DNA from: Agaricus subrufescens
Lineage: Eukaryota; Basidiomycota; Agaricomycetes; Agaricales; Agaricaceae
Length of the DNA stretch: 64,000 bases
Reading direction: 5' to 3'
NCBI GenBank assembly: GCA_029945375.1
Contig: CM057063.1
Span: forward strand, 2,477,894-2,541,893
Each line of letters opens with the position of its first letter. Positions within the stretch are counted from its first letter, which is position 1. Made by a program: the position numbers and the translations under genes. The notes under the pieces are model-generated. The model saw only the letters and a list, made by a program, of their open reading frames with translations. It was not told the DNA's origin and searched no databases. Positions 1 through 13,666 of this stretch are shown piece after piece.

Positions 1-800
1 ATGATAAGATACCTGGATCGATTTCCGACAGATAACATTGATAGGGAGTACTATGCATTCTGTCATTTCTCGCCGACAGCGATTAATGATTCAATCAAGT
101 GCAATGTCCCTAAATTTACACGGGTGCCTGTGATCGGGGACCAGATTGCAAGGCTCGAATGTGATTCGACCAAGGGACGCAATCAAGCTATTCGTTGACT
201 CGAGGGTCAACTCACTGACGCGAACTGAGTACCGACCCTTTCGGTTAAACTATCGCAGATCGCACGTAATTGAATTCCACATGAAAAACACACGTCAGAT
301 ATGCATGTCGTCCAGATCATTTTTAGTGAGTAAATATTCCTTTCGGTTCCTAAGAGGCTATAATGTAATCTAAAACCGCCAAATATGTTCCACAAACCAA
401 AAGATTCAGGGTGACGAAAAGTTTTTTTTACATGTAATCTAGCATCGCCGATGTGTATATAGTTACACTACCTGGTTCGGTGGCAAGACTTGGGTCCAGC
501 ACCACCAGTACAGTTTGACTTCCATAACCAAGTAAGGCGTACTCGGGACTGGAATCTGGCAATAACATGTCCGTAGGCTTTCGTGCAGGGATTTTCTGTA
601 GTGGAATCAACTGAATGCTCCAAACGTTATGGTATTGAAACTCCATACCATTGGCTTAGCGAGGCCCCCACACTTATCAATGAATTGTTTGTCCAAGGGG
701 CTGATGGGCTCCACGCGAACGACATTCGGTGAGTTTGCTTTGTCCAGCTAAAAGATGATTATCAACACCATACTACTTGCTCAAATAGTGGACTCACGCT
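1..800. other. No recognisable gene
   Basis: Nothing here can be assigned. The longest plausible frame is 72 codons on the minus strand (428-646), ending in a stretch rich in hydrophobic residues. It matches no family I know and could be a decayed exon. Confidence 0.5.
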
Positions 801-2547
801 CTACAGGTGTCTGAGAAAGACGACGAGGGAATGAAGCATAAAATAGTTGGAGTTATATGCCGGGCAACGGAAATCAAAGTCACGTAGTAATGACATCCAC
901 TCCACATCCGGATGTCGAGAGCTGCATAACTCAGTACAAGCTAGACGTCTGAGCCGCTGAGTTAGTTTGGCGTATTGCTTTTTATCAACTTCAATCCATT
1001 GGACTGCCTGCGGCTTGAGAAGGGCACTCAGTTTTGGAGATTGGCTGAGGATATCTAAATAAGCTTGAATTCGTTGAGATTCGGATCTTGGTGTGTAGAA
1101 AATTCCCGACCGACGGGGATCTTCTATGAAGTGCCCGAAGCACACGCGTGAACCTCTATTACGAGATTTCTTGACCCCATTCATAACCAGACGTTTGAGA
1201 TAAGGAAGGACTTTATCGTTCGAAAGGGAAAGCGCACAGCCTATGTCGACCAAGTCTAGAGATGGGCGGGACTTTGTATGAAAATAGCGAATGAGGCCAA
1301 AAGCCCTTTGCACAATCGGAAGAATGTCTGAAGGAGTATCGGATAATGCACGCATGTAGAAGTGGTCAAGAGCGCAGTATGGCTGTTCATACGATGGTGA
1401 AGGAGAATCAACCATATACGCCAAAAATGTCTCCAAGTGCTCCCGCGGTCCACCATCTTCCGTCCAATCAACGAATTGGATGATAACATCCACAAACTCG
1501 AATAACCCCGAAACAATCTTGATTAGTTGTGACATTTGTTTCTCTAAAGGCCACATTTCATCCTCATGAAATATGTCCCTGTGCTGGCGGCGAAAGGCAC
1601 TAAATTTATGTTGAAGAATTGATGCTGTGTCCGCCAGGACCTTGTCATAACAAAGTGGTAGTCGAATATATTGACAAGATGCCAATGGGTCAAAGATGTC
1701 TTGAATAGGGAGTCTGAATTTTGGGTCAACTGAGATGATCCATACCAATGGTGAGGATAGTGGCCGCCAAGTATATCAACCGAAAGAGCTCCTCACTTTC
1801 AGGTAATTTGGCAGAGTTAAAACGGAGGAAGATTACCGGTGGCGTAGTGACATAGTCAGGATGAGATTCTCTGAGAGCTAGCCATGGTTCATGAACGAAC
1901 TTCTTGTAGCGAGCACGCAGTGATAGTTTATGAATCTCCGGATCATCAATCAACATCCTAGTAAGAACCCGGCGGTAAGGGGGGTAGACTGCTGCTAGTT
2001 CAGCAATGAGGGAGTAAACATCATCTTGATCATGGAAGAATCGCCCAAACCGCTCAGCATTGTAACAAATATGGGCGGGGACAGCAGCTCTATACTGTTC
2101 ATGGCCATTGGACCGCCATAACATGCATGGTTCGGCGATGAGATAGATGTTACTCGCTCTCTCGGAGTCACATAACCAAGATATGACCTCTCTTGTGAGG
2201 GTTTTGTGAATGTTCATAAACGGTTTACTAACCTCGCCTGGCCGAAACCTACAGGGGTAGTATAACAGGTATTGAAACACTGTTGATGCGTTATTTGTTA
2301 GTTTCATCACAATTAGATCGGCAGATTCGGCATAGTGCTTACAAGGTCTCCAGTTGTCCCAAAATTCGGTGCTGTGGATTTTAGTATCCCAGAGGTTGCG
2401 ATCATTGATTTTTCCCTCGTTCCGGCCGCGGTGGTTTTTTGTGAAGATGTTCATCACCATTCGGTGAGGCGATAAGCCAGCCTTTGCGTTGGTACGACGT
2501 TTGGATCTTGCCTCCTGATGTGGAAGATAAAAAGAAGGTGGGAACAA
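801..2547 (-). pseudogene. Decayed NACHT-type NTPase (NLR-like)
   Basis: Two overlapping minus-strand frames (2547-1726 and 1748-801) read as one protein broken by a frameshift near 1730-1750. The second half has the layout of the post-Walker-B part of mushroom NACHT NTPases: a degraded 'SRPE'-like segment (WIISVDPKFRLPIQ), then a QHKFSAFRRQH block, then KIVSGLFEFVDVIIQFVD. The first half carries the TREVISWL and SLRARYKKFVHEPWLAL blocks that normally flank the P-loop and precede Walker B. Neither a GxxGxGKS P-loop nor a DECD Walker B can be read. Where the P-loop should be, the better match (GGPMAMNSI) lies in a different frame. I see a family relationship with lost catalytic motifs and infer a pseudogene. 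NACHT proteins are thought to act in fungal self/non-self recognition. An unusual but live gene is less likely. Confidence 0.72.
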
Positions 2548-3554
2548 ATTTGAATCCTGTGCCAGACCTATCCAGTTCCCTTCATGGGCATGTGACTACA
2601 TTAGGCAAACAAGCTCATTGCCGGCATGTTCACGATAACTCATGCCATGGACTCCTCAGAATGTTAGATATCAAGAAGATGATGAACTGAATTAGCCCTG
2701 CTCGTCTTCTGACCATCCACCATCCACCTGAGCGCATGCTATCATCTGTATGCGTTCTCAAATCGAAATTATCTCAGGTTCCTGGTGCCTGACTATGTAT
2801 GGACCAAAGAACGTAATTCTCGGGTTCGAGAGAAACATTATCTTATCGCAGGGTTTCCCAAAGATGAAAATTCCCAGCCCGTGTTCTGAGCAGTCCTCTT
2901 CGGTATTAGTGAGCTGATCAAAGAGACTATGCATTGTATGATAATCCATACTATCACTCTCAAGTCAAACGTAACCAGAAGCGTTTCATGAGAACGAGAC
3001 AACTCACTTCCACAAGCTCAAAACCATCATTGATCATATTGTGATATGTCTCTCATTCTTGCTATTCGCATTTCTCACAATCAACCAAGTAATACTATTC
3101 ACATACTCAACAACTGCCCAACTTCCAAGAACGAAAGAAAAAGAAGGAAAACATAGAAAAACGCAAACACGACAGCAAGGAATGGTATGAACTCGTTTTT
3201 TTTAACAAAAGGAACATTAGGATTGAGCCAAATGTTATTCAAAAAAAATAATTGCAAGAAAAAAGAGGAACTGGGATGTACGAACGACGACAATATGATC
3301 TGAGAAAACATGCGAGTACTAGACCAAGGAGACAACAAAAAAAAATGAGAACGAAGAGAGGCTGAGTGATAATGGCCACGGCGGAAAGAAATAGGGGGAG
3401 GGGGGAGGGGAGGAAAATACAACGTGGTGATTATGACCAACAGTGAAGAAAAGAATATGAACAACGGACACCAGCACAAACACACAAATCACACAACAGC
3501 AAGTCGAAGAGGCTGCAAACGGTGCGGATGGGAACTCTCTTGCACGCCAAAATC
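2548..3554. other. Intergenic / 3' flank of the phosphatase
   Basis: No gene is visible. From about 3100 to 3480 the plus strand is strongly purine-rich (runs of A and G; the minus strand is pyrimidine-rich), giving low-complexity frames. The position directly after the phosphatase stop at 3555 fits a 3' UTR and terminator region. Confidence 0.5.
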
Positions 3555-6500
3555 TCAATGCAGGTACTTCTCATTTAGCGCATGCACCTCCTTTGCAAGA
3601 TACGGCCAACTCAACATCCTCGACAGCTCCATCTTTAGCCTGCCTTGCTCCTTCCCAGCGCGCTCTTTCGCCAACTTGATCTCCCACCCACAAAGATTAT
3701 ACAACAACCGCATGTTCGGTTGGATTAAAACTGAGAGCCGCCGCGACCGCACAATCAGATACGCATCCACCAACGGCAGGTTCAGATGTTTCATCACATA
3801 CGCAATCTGTAACGCCCAGGTTCAGAACCAATGATAAACGTCTAAATTAACAAACTCACCGTAACAGTCGCACTCCTCGACACACCTACCCGACAATGCA
3901 CAAGGACCTGGCCGCCGTCCTGACGAGCCTTATCGATCCATTCGCAGATGGGCTCTAATTGTGGTTCCAGAGTATCAATCCCGTCATCACAAATTCCTTT
4001 TATATCCAGCACTTTGATTCTTCCCTCCCTCTCCTCGATCCACAATGAGCCATGCATCCCCGGCCCCTTTGAAGTATATTCAGAGTTGTTGGAACGATTG
4101 CACGAGTTGAGACCCATGTACCCGATTCCAGGTCCTCCAGACACTCCAGGTGGCACGAGCGCACATTCACCAACGGAAACGACGTGAGTAATCCCAAGTG
4201 CATGTAGCATATATGCATTAGCCGCATGGTTCCTAAGTTGAAACTATGTCGGTATCAAGGCGGGCAAATGATCCAGAAAGAACTCACAAATTACCCAGAT
4301 ACAAGAACGGTAAGACCCGGCTTGGGAAGCTTCCATCAAACCTAGGATCATTAAACCAAGTTTGATGATCACCAGTAAAAAGACTTGGTAACCAAGGACT
4401 TGTACTGGCTCTCGGTCGGCTCTTGACCACGCCAGTGCTAATAGACTCCCCACTAGTCTCTGACGGCAAATTGCCGAGCGAAGCTGTCATATCCACAGGT
4501 TGAGGCTCCACCGTCATGCTAACATCTTCTTCGAGTGCTTGTTGTTGAATCGGACAACTCCCAGGCGGAGTAACAATAGTTGTCGTCTTCTTGAATCCGG
4601 GTAAATTAGGTGGTGTCGCAAACGAGACACTTTTAGCAGCAGGCCGCCGATGTCCCGAGCTTCCCGCCCCTCTTGTACCCGCATCACCACCACTACCACC
4701 CCAATTTCGCGGAGTGGCATTCAAATTACCACCACTCCCACCGGTATCTGAGGCGGGAACAGCATTAGGCGAAGGTAATCCGCTCCTCTCCCGCTCCTCT
4801 CTCAATCTGGCTTCCATCCTCCGTAATAACCCAAGATCATTATGATATACAAAGAAACTCCGTCGCTTCGCAACTTGAAGTTCCAAATATGCCTCGGGTA
4901 ACGTTAAACCTTTGATAGCCATCAGAAGACATAAAGCTGGGACAGACGATTCGGTATAGCCATCCGAAGAGTAAATGAGAACTTTAAGTGGTCTGGTTGG
5001 CCGAGATCGTGGTTTTGGCTTCAAGACGGAGGAAATAGGTGAGGTGAATGAGCGATTGCGAGACGGAGGACTAGAAGGGGGAGGTACAGGCTTGGACGGA
5101 GATGAAGAGGTGAATGGCGGGAAGGAGGGCATAAAGGATGCTACGGATGACCAACGCCTAGTCGAAGGATGACTAGAAGAATGGGTCGGAGGTGGCGAAG
5201 GACGATTTATGATAGGAGGTTGAGAAGGGACGGGGCGGAGCCATTTCTCTAGAAAACGGACGACGGGCATTAAGGAGCTCAATGTAGCTTGTGTGTTCAA
5301 GGGGGAGCTAGGTAGAGTAAGGTGGATCACAGCGTTCGCATGCGGAGGAGGTCGTAATGGTATATCTTCTTCGTCAATGTCCTCTCCACGATCAAAACGT
5401 TCTTGTAATTGGCGTTCACACCTCTCTGCCCACAAGAGATCCACCATTCCTAGATGTTCTTCGGCAGCACGGAGATGCGCAGCACTAGGAAAAGTTGCCA
5501 GGTCGTGACATTCGATACAAATATCATAACCAAGCCCCTTGTCAGGATTATTAGTGCTTTTGTAGTCGAAAGGATCGTCCTCAACACTCCCCGACTGGAG
5601 TTTTTCAGGAGCCAAAGGTACGTCGCCAGAATTTCCCAAGTATACTTGGCCCACGTGAGGGTCATAGAAGGTAGCAGTAGATGAATAGTCGACGGTGGCA
5701 TCAGGTGGGGAGAAAGTGAAATTATGCTGTAGAGGGATATGTGGTTGCACTTGTGGTAAGAATTGAAGATGAGGAGGACGGGTCGAACGATATGGATGAT
5801 GAGACGACGAAGAGAACGATCTGGGCCTCTGTGGGGAAGGAGATCCATCATCTGAGGAACTCCAACCAGGAGATCCTTGGGGGCCTGGAGCGAAAGTCGG
5901 GAACAGACTGATAATTTCAGATGCCTTGGTCAAATCTCGCATTTCTTCTTTTTCGCGTTGGGCAAAGTCAACAGTATTGTGGAACGGCATCGTCGTCGGT
6001 GGCTTCTCCTGCTGCCGTTCCTCCTGTGATGGTCCATCAACAACCATATCCATTTCTCCAAAGACTACCTGCTCGCGCCCTCTAGATTCAACTGCCCCCA
6101 ATTCGACAATATGACCATCAGAACCATCAGTATGCGCCCCATGTCTGATACTACGCGCGCCGAAAAGCCCACCAGACACAGGTTTCGCGCATATGCGCAT
6201 CATCAGGTGGGACAACTCCTCCCTCATACGTTCTTCAGCTGCATCCAAAACGAATACGTTATAATTCAACAAGCCATTTACTTCTTCGTCATCGGGCAGA
6301 TTACCCAAACTAAGAGTCTGAATGCGCTCTTGACGTTTAACTCTAATAGCTTGTGCAAAGCGTTGGGCAAGTGCGACAGCGGCTGGTGATGCTCCTTTTG
6401 GGGAATACACCACGATATCAGAAAGTGTGGCATAAATAGGCTATAAATACGGGGGATACAGCAACTATCAGTTACTTGGTTTTTTCTATAGCATCTAATA

Positions 6501-7791
6501 GCATATACGTACCACTTGGATACCAAAATTTCGCAGAGATATACCTTCCGGAACCTCAGCTGGAGCGAATTCCCAGTCGTAATTACCGCCATCACGCTTA
6601 ATGCGCCGCAAAAGTTCTTTAGGCCGGAATGTACCGGTCAGTAATGGCGGAGCTGCTGGATCCGTTACTCGAGGTTTGACATCGGCAGTTGACTGCAATT
6701 GAGGCTTGGAGTCCAGACTAATCGAGATAAAGTGTTCAGTTATTTCATGTCGTAGGGTATGAGGAGACTAAAAGAACTCTGCCGACATCACTGGACTTGT
6801 CATCGATAGGCATGAGAAGACGTAGTAGCAAGCATCATCTATGCGCCCAAGTATCGACGGCAAGAGGAAGAAAGGGGAAACACATGTAGCCTTGCTATCT
6901 TGCATCGAGCGAGACTCACGATTTGACGACAGCAGTCGGCAGTTTGGGATAACAACTTTGCAAAATATTCAGTACTCACCCCGGTGAAGAGTCAGGGTTA
7001 ACGGAACAAGAGGAGACAGAGGTCAAGTCGGATTCTGGTGATGTTGAAGAGGAGGTAGAGGTGTCAAAAGAAGAACTGGCGGAGCTCGAGGCACTGGTAT
7101 CAGTGCTCGAGACAGAAGAAGCCAGAGGAATAGACGCCGAGTTATGTATAGAGCGGTGGTTCACGGGATGCATGTGAGGTTGATTGTCGGGATCTGGAGG
7201 AAGTGCCTTTTCTTTGATGTCTTCGGTGATCATGGGCAAAGTATCGCCCGCGGAGAGTTGCATGGCGTTTTCATCGGAGCCAACGACGCCCACCCGCACG
7301 TCCGAGTGACTGCCCTGAGAGTAATCGTCTTCGATTTCATAATCCTCGTCGTCGTCCTCTTCGAAGGACTCGGAACCAGAGGAATAGAAAGAGCCATCAG
7401 GAGAGGAGGCATCGGCCGCGGTCAGGGGAAGGTTCTTCCTACGAAGAATACGAAGCGTGACGAGGTCAGCATCTGCCTCAATGTCCTCTTCACAGACAAC
7501 CCAAACGAGGCCTCTGTACTTGGGAATCTTTACTTTTGGGTGGTGGGTATCGGTGAACATATGGGTCTCGTGCGCATTTGGGGCAGTGGCGAAAAACCCA
7601 TTTTGGGCGTCGTTGTCGCCCTCCAAGCCATGCAGGAACGGGAAAAGGACGTGGTCCTGGGGATGCGAGAGGATGTGGGAGAGATGAAGCTGGGCAAAGT
7701 CCTGGGCAGGGAGGAGACGAACAGGAGGGGAGGGCTGGGGGAGGCGGGCGAGGAGGCCGGGGGGATAGGAGACGCCGTGGGGGGCGTGCAT
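3555..7791 (-). CDS. PPS1: PPS1-like dual-specificity protein phosphatase
   Basis: Exons: 7791-6980, 6717-6513, 6440-4288, 4232-3860, 3806-3555 (1264 aa, one frame). The C-terminal DSPc domain carries the HCxxGxSRS signature (HCRVGVSRSATV, about residue 1170), followed by MKHLNLPLVDAYLIVRSRR and a PNMRLLYNLCGWE stretch typical of fungal Pps1. The N-terminus has the conserved DHVLFPFLHGLEGDNDAQN block and an acidic/Ser-rich linker. The middle (PIYATLSDIVVYS and onward) is followed by a long disordered Pro/Ser segment, which makes it longer than yeast Pps1 (about 800 aa). It should dephosphorylate Tyr and Ser/Thr residues; yeast Pps1 acts in cell-cycle control. The start at 7791 was chosen because an in-frame ATG directly precedes HAPHGVSYPPG, while the frame upstream is low-complexity Leu/Arg. 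Intron 1 (262 nt) is unusually long and might hide a small exon. Confidence 0.9.
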
Positions 7792-10669
7792 GGTGGTCTG
7801 GGGATGCTGGCGACGACGAGGACGAAGCGTTTGTCGCTGGGCAGAGTGGAGGAGGAGGAGAAGCAGCAGCCCAGCTCGAGCGGTTTCACAGCAGCCAAAT
7901 CCGGCAATTCTCAAAACAGCGTCAAATCCCCGCGCAGATCTCAGATCCGCTAATGATACGCCTCGTGGACATCACCTGACCAGATCACTGCCCACCCCAG
8001 ATCTCGTCCAGCCCGCTGGCTCCCCAGACGCCGTCGGCGACAGCGAGGGCGACGACGAACAGGGCTAGCTCACCGGGCCTGGCGCTGTCTCTTCACAAAA
8101 CTTAGAGTGTCGGTCTATGCCTCCCACGCCAAGCTTCCCGCACCCCATTTACCCCTGCTTCGCATCAGCCATCTGACCTGCATTTAAACTTGCATCACCT
8201 TCGTCGTTAGCGTTGACCGAACCGGAAGATGTGAGCATGGGATGTCCCTTCCAGACCCTCCGCCGACCCCTTCAAACCCTCGGAATCGTCACAGAGGGGC
8301 TGGTTCCAGCTTTGACCACTCACACCACGCGAACAAGTGACAAATTAGATCTCGTACCCTATACATGACCTCGTTCAGCCGGTGCCAGTGCGGCATTTGA
8401 ATGATGGTATGGGCTGGTCCTAGGGGCATTTGGGACATTTATCAACGCCCCTCGACTGTCCGCACCTGCTGATCAACCCTCTTGAACCCTGTTACAACGA
8501 GTTATTGTGGGTCACATCATACTCTATACAGTCTGGATCTCATTATAGTGCGCGGTTCCTTTTCACACACAGGGTATTTTTATACACTGCTGTACCCTTA
8601 CCGTTCCTCTGGCATCCTGACATTAAAGCGAAGGGAGAGCTCCCCTGAGGGAGGACCACGACAACAGCACATTTAACAACAATTCTGCGCGCGAGCTGAC
8701 ACCGATCGTATCCATAGTAATGCGACAGTAGATCTTCCTTTCAATTACTCCGTGGTACGGACTTGTCTCACATGCCTCTTCTTAAGCGATGTCTCGCTCG
8801 AACATCATCAATATGCTAAAATCATTGACGCCATAGCTATTCAGATAACCTCTGATCGCACTAGACATTTTCGCATCCCTTATCAAACGGGCCCGTACTA
8901 TGGCCCATATGGCCTTACCATCTTTCGTTCGTGAAAAATGGAGCTTAGGGTTTGAAACTCAGAACGATAGGCACCATAATCATAGGTGGAGCCGCTGCAA
9001 AAGTCTCCACAAAAGCGAATTTCGGACTCTGTCAGTTATCCACCTCATTCATATTGCATACTATTACTGCCGTGTGTATATGTAACACATTTATATACCA
9101 ACACCCCACTCCTCACTTATCACCCCTTTTCCCCATTTACAGCTGCCGTTCTTCTTAATCTCGTTTTCGGAGATGCGCGTCATACAGCCTTTCCTTCGGC
9201 AGTCCACGCTTGCCCAAGAACACTTTAGTCTCCCATACCTATACTTCAACTTCCCTCTTTCCGCTCCTTCTTTTCCACTCCGCTGGGAAACGGAGCTATG
9301 GCGCGATTCTCATGTGTTCGAGCGATGTTACTAATCTCGTGTTCCTTTTGTACCAACTATAACGGGCTCTCTGGAGATGGTGGCGGCCATTGGGTGGCTA
9401 CACTTGATGGTGTATGTATGATAAGCTTACTTCAACATGAGAAATGTGGTTCTAGCTGTCCCTCGTGTTGGTTTGTCGTAGAACTAATTAAAAATGGACG
9501 ATTCCCGGTGCACACGGGGGGTGAAATTCAATGATATAATGATCGAATATACATGTGAGACAAGAGGTGTTGGCGATCATCGAAGACAGTATGATCGTAT
9601 ACAGTATAGATCGGATTCAGCGCAATGTAGTCGTCGGTCCCGCAGTGAGCGGGATTACTAAGGACCGAACGACACCCTCCTGTTCGTTTGGCTGTGAGGA
9701 GCTTGCAGACAAAGTGCTCATCGTTAGTCCCAGAGACTCAAGGGGCAAAGTGACATAATCGAAATTATGTTCATTATCATAACCAGGAACGCTGACGTCC
9801 CTGACACAGACCGTGGCCTGGTCCAATATCTTAGGTTTGATTATTCATTTATAAGCTATTCCCCAGAAACGATGCTGCATACATAGTTCGGTTGCCAATA
9901 CGACTCGCAGCAGCGACTTTCTTCGAACGACAAATGCTAGCAATAAAGGTAATCTGAATGTGCTAGAATACTGATGTAATGATGAGAATGCAGCGCTATC
10001 GGGAAAAATTGTTCCGAAGCTATTGAGACGATACGGCAAGGAGGTGATTGGTATTTAAACATAGAACTTTGTTATGCTTACAGCACTCCACGATGATCTC
10101 CACAGATCCGTTGGATACAGTGGCGGACTCGGAAGCATGCTTCAAAGGTGTCTGTAGTCTTGGGAGATGTCATAAAGAAGGCATTACGTACCCGCAGCGA
10201 GATGGAGAGGTCTCCATGAGCGCCCGGATGAGGTATTCACCGTACCGGGCCCAGTTGACCTGGCCGAGGTCACAGACCATCCCGAGAATGATTGGCGACC
10301 GGATCCTCGCTGCTAGTCAAAATGTATCAAGCCCGAAGGATGATCGACCATCAGCCAGTGAGAGAATACTACATTCAGGCAGACGTAAGCGTAGCTGATA
10401 GACCCAGAGTCGGGACAGGTGCTCCAACACGTTCCAATATTAAAGAGGAGCGAGTGTGTGGTTCGACGAACTCCGGAACTGCGGGCTAACCGGAGTGTTT
10501 ATTTTTTGTGGGCTCTGCAGGAGGCCCGTCGGCGCTGTGGCCCGTTGGTCTGCAAGCAAGGCGCTGCTCATCATGATCAGGAGCCTCGGGGAAGGGGAAG
10601 TTAGCGGAGACTCACGTGACTGGAGGAGATCAAGTTGCGGCCGACTCGTCTCTCTTTCCTACCACAGCC
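7792..10669. other. Divergent intergenic region, no gene seen
   Basis: About 2.9 kb separate the phosphatase start from the WD40 gene start. Both strands hold only short frames without family similarity or splice-linked exons. The first 300 bp and last 200 bp are GC-rich and likely carry the two promoters. No TATA box stands out. Confidence 0.5.
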
Positions 10670-12877
10670 ATGGCCAACGATCCTCCCCTCCTCGCCTCCA
10701 CAGCGCCCTCTGCTGTTGTCCCCGCAAACGCGTACATCGGCCACGGGTGCGTACTCTTCTTTTCATCGTCTCGCAGGCCCGTGCTGAGCTCGGACGTCCG
10801 ACAGGCAGTTGCGGGATCTGGTGATATGCCCCCGCGAGCGCGGCATCCTCAACTATGTCCAGGAACACGCAATCATCGAACACAACATTGTGACTGATGA
10901 ATCGGTATGCCGCATCCTATATTTACTCCCCTGAATGATATCTTACTCGGGATATCTCAGCGGGTTCTTGCACCGTCAAGTTTCTCCCCGAACACGCTTG
11001 CCGCCCTCCCCTTGAATTCACATGACACACTCTTAGCTGCCGGTGGACAAGATGCCGAAATCCATCTTTCTTGTCACACGAATAGCACTCATCATGCAAA
11101 GGGACCATCACGCAGTAAACGCTTGTGGCAGATGGAACAGAGATTGCCAGGTTCAATCAATAACTCTGTCTTTCTCACCTCCCTGAGTCTCACACGCTCA
11201 AACCAGAGTGCTGTGGAACCGCGATTGGGCGTCAGCAATAACGACTGCACTGTCCGGCTCTATGAAGTCCCTGTTCGCACCCAAAACCAGAAGCGCAATC
11301 TCTTCCCTATTGGCAGTCTGAGACTGGATGTACCTATCAATCATTGTGCGCGCTCTTCATTCTTCTCCTAGAATCTTCACTGACCAATCAATTTAGCTTC
11401 GATCTCTCCTGATGGACGAACCCTTCTGTCAGTGGGAGATTCTTCCAAAATATACTTCCATCACATGCGTGGTAGTGACCCCGTACAGTTTGAGCATATC
11501 CACAACCTCCTACTCCCACCGCCGGATACATTTTTATATCCATCATCACTCGCGGCATCATTTTCAACAGCATTCTCGAATGATGGAATGAAGTTTGCCG
11601 TTGCATCTCAAGAAGGCGTCCTGGCGGTATGGGATATCCGAAGTACGAAACCTATCAAAGTCATTCAGACAGATAAACATCGTGGCATGTCTGAGGATGG
11701 GTATCTATCTGATGATCCAACCGACTGGATGCGTGGACGGTCTAAAGCACCTGGTTTCAGTGTACGTAGTGTCAAGTTTGGGGGTGGTTGCGGTTATGGA
11801 AAAGAAGTCTTGACTTTTACCGAGGTACGTTATACATAGCTTCCAACGTGTCGGCTCCCCTGATCCTGATACCGTTCTCAGCACACATCATTATTACATG
11901 TCGTTGACGCTCGGACATTCGAAACAGAGGAGATTCTGAAAGTTCCTACAGTTCGTGCAACGGAGCAACAACCACCACCGCCGCCACAAATCCAACGATC
12001 TGACTTGTCCCCTCCTCCGCCTACGCGGGTGCAAGACCGACGATCTCAATTTCATCGCCATGTATTCTCGTCTCTGACAGCTGCTCCTCAATCACCTACA
12101 TCACATCTAGGTTCATCACCGTCGTCACCTCGGCGATCATCTTCGGGCACACCACAGCCTCAGATCATCCAAGCTTTGAATGATGCCTTCCGAGTTACTA
12201 CTCCATCTTATTCACCACCTTCGTCCATCTCGGATTCTACTTGGCGAACGATAAGACCAGGTCATGCTCGTAATTTACGGGAAGGTGGTGCTAGTTCCGG
12301 TGGCGCAGGTGGTAACGGCACTAGTGATGACTATGATGAAATTGTCGTCATCCCGTCTTTGGGTGATAGACATATCGAGTCAGAGGTTCATGCACTTTTG
12401 AACCCTCGGAATAGCAATCTCCGAAGGTACGGAGAAGGGGAGGAGGAAGAGGCGGGTGAGGGTGAAGATAGGAATACCGGTTCTACGCATGGAGATTATG
12501 AGTACCGTGCTCCAGCTTCAAGGTCGACTAGCACGTTGGCAAGACAAGGGGATGATATGGAGGTTGACGAACTCGAATCAGACTGTTTGTCCTCTCGTAC
12601 CCCTTCTCGAAGTACATCTCCAGTCCCACCGCACATTTCATCATCTCAAGATCGACATGCACCCGCTACTACGAGTCAACGCAGTCGAACGACTACGGCA
12701 AGACAAGAACCTAAACCATCGGCGGTGGAAATTTCGTATAGAGATGATCTGGATATTGCTGGAACGTGTTTCGATCCCAGTGGGAGACATATCTATGTCG
12801 CTACGAAGGAGAGTCTGGTAGAATGGTCTGTGAGAGATGCGGATCAGAGGTGGTGGACTGATATCAGTTGGCGATAG
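10670..12877 (+). CDS. WD40-repeat protein, DUF2415-like
   Basis: Exons: 10670-10746, 10805-10904, 10961-11345, 11397-11824, 11882-12877 (661 aa). The N-terminal 300 residues read as WD40-like blades: HGQLRDLVICPRERG, LAALPLNSHDTLLAAGGQDAE, NNDCTVRLYEVP, SISPDGRTLLSVGDSSKIY, FSNDGMKFAVASQEGVLAVWD. A long Ser/Pro-rich, probably disordered segment (about 395-610) follows. The last 45 residues (DDLDIAGTCFDPSGRHIYVAT ... VEWSVRD) resemble the short C-terminal DUF2415 motif that follows fungal WD40 propellers of this type. The function is not established; a scaffold role is the usual inference. All junctions use GT..AG with 51-58 nt introns. It is convergent with the coiled-coil gene downstream. 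Confidence 0.85.
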
Positions 12878-13666
12878 CGGTAGGAAACGCCGTCGTCACC
12901 TTCACACACTCATTTTTTTCCCCTTTTGGTTTTTTGCTTGTACATCAGGGGAAATTGTCTTCTTGGCTATTCCTTGCTATGCTTGTAAACTTCAGATGTA
13001 CTATTCACGTTCGCGTGTCGCCCACTCTCTTTTCCCCTCTCTCGGCTACGCTTGTTTGTGTTTTTTTTTTGTTTTATAAAATTAGTTATTACTCTTCTCA
13101 TCTGATGAGTATTGTTGTACTATTTCAGTCTCCTCTCTCCGTTCTGTAATACTAAGATATATCTTCTTACCCCACCTCCCCCCCTTTGCCATTAGGTACA
13201 TACACGAGAGTGGCTTCAACCGGGGTGAGGGGAGTACTACTCAAATGCTATGACCCCTCACTATACAATAATCATAACTCTTTGAAAAGGCTGATTATTC
13301 CACTGAAAAGCGGGAACGAACTCATATCTAACTTTACAAAAACGCCAACCAAAAACAAACCGAGAGTGAATTGACACCTAGAGAAAAGATAAATGAAGGT
13401 GTCATCATAGATAAACGAGAGAATGTCTGTGTCTCAGAAAAAAAAGTGAGTGTGCTAGTGTGTGCGTATGCGGGCATCATAACAACAAAATCAGTGAACG
13501 TGAAGAATAAGAAAAAACCACCATATAGACATAAAGTTATTTGAACGATAGGGCATTTTTATGAAAGACATAAAAGGATAAAACACATGGGAAACGATAA
13601 CGAAAAAAAAAAGAAAAAGAAAACACATATAGACAGGGTGAACGGAAGAGCGAAGATAGATAACCT
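12878..13666. other. Convergent 3' flanks
   Basis: This region lies between two genes that end toward each other (stops at 12877 + and 13667 -). It is AT-rich with T runs on the left and A runs on the right, as expected for two 3' UTR/terminator regions. No gene is visible. Confidence 0.5.

Noticed and set aside
3424..3834. 136-codon plus-strand frame
   Set aside because: It overlaps the last phosphatase exon on the other strand and has no family signal.
7144..7953. 269-codon plus-strand open frame
   Set aside because: It lies antisense to exon 1 of the PPS1-like phosphatase, has no domain, and is explained by GC-rich codon bias of the real gene.
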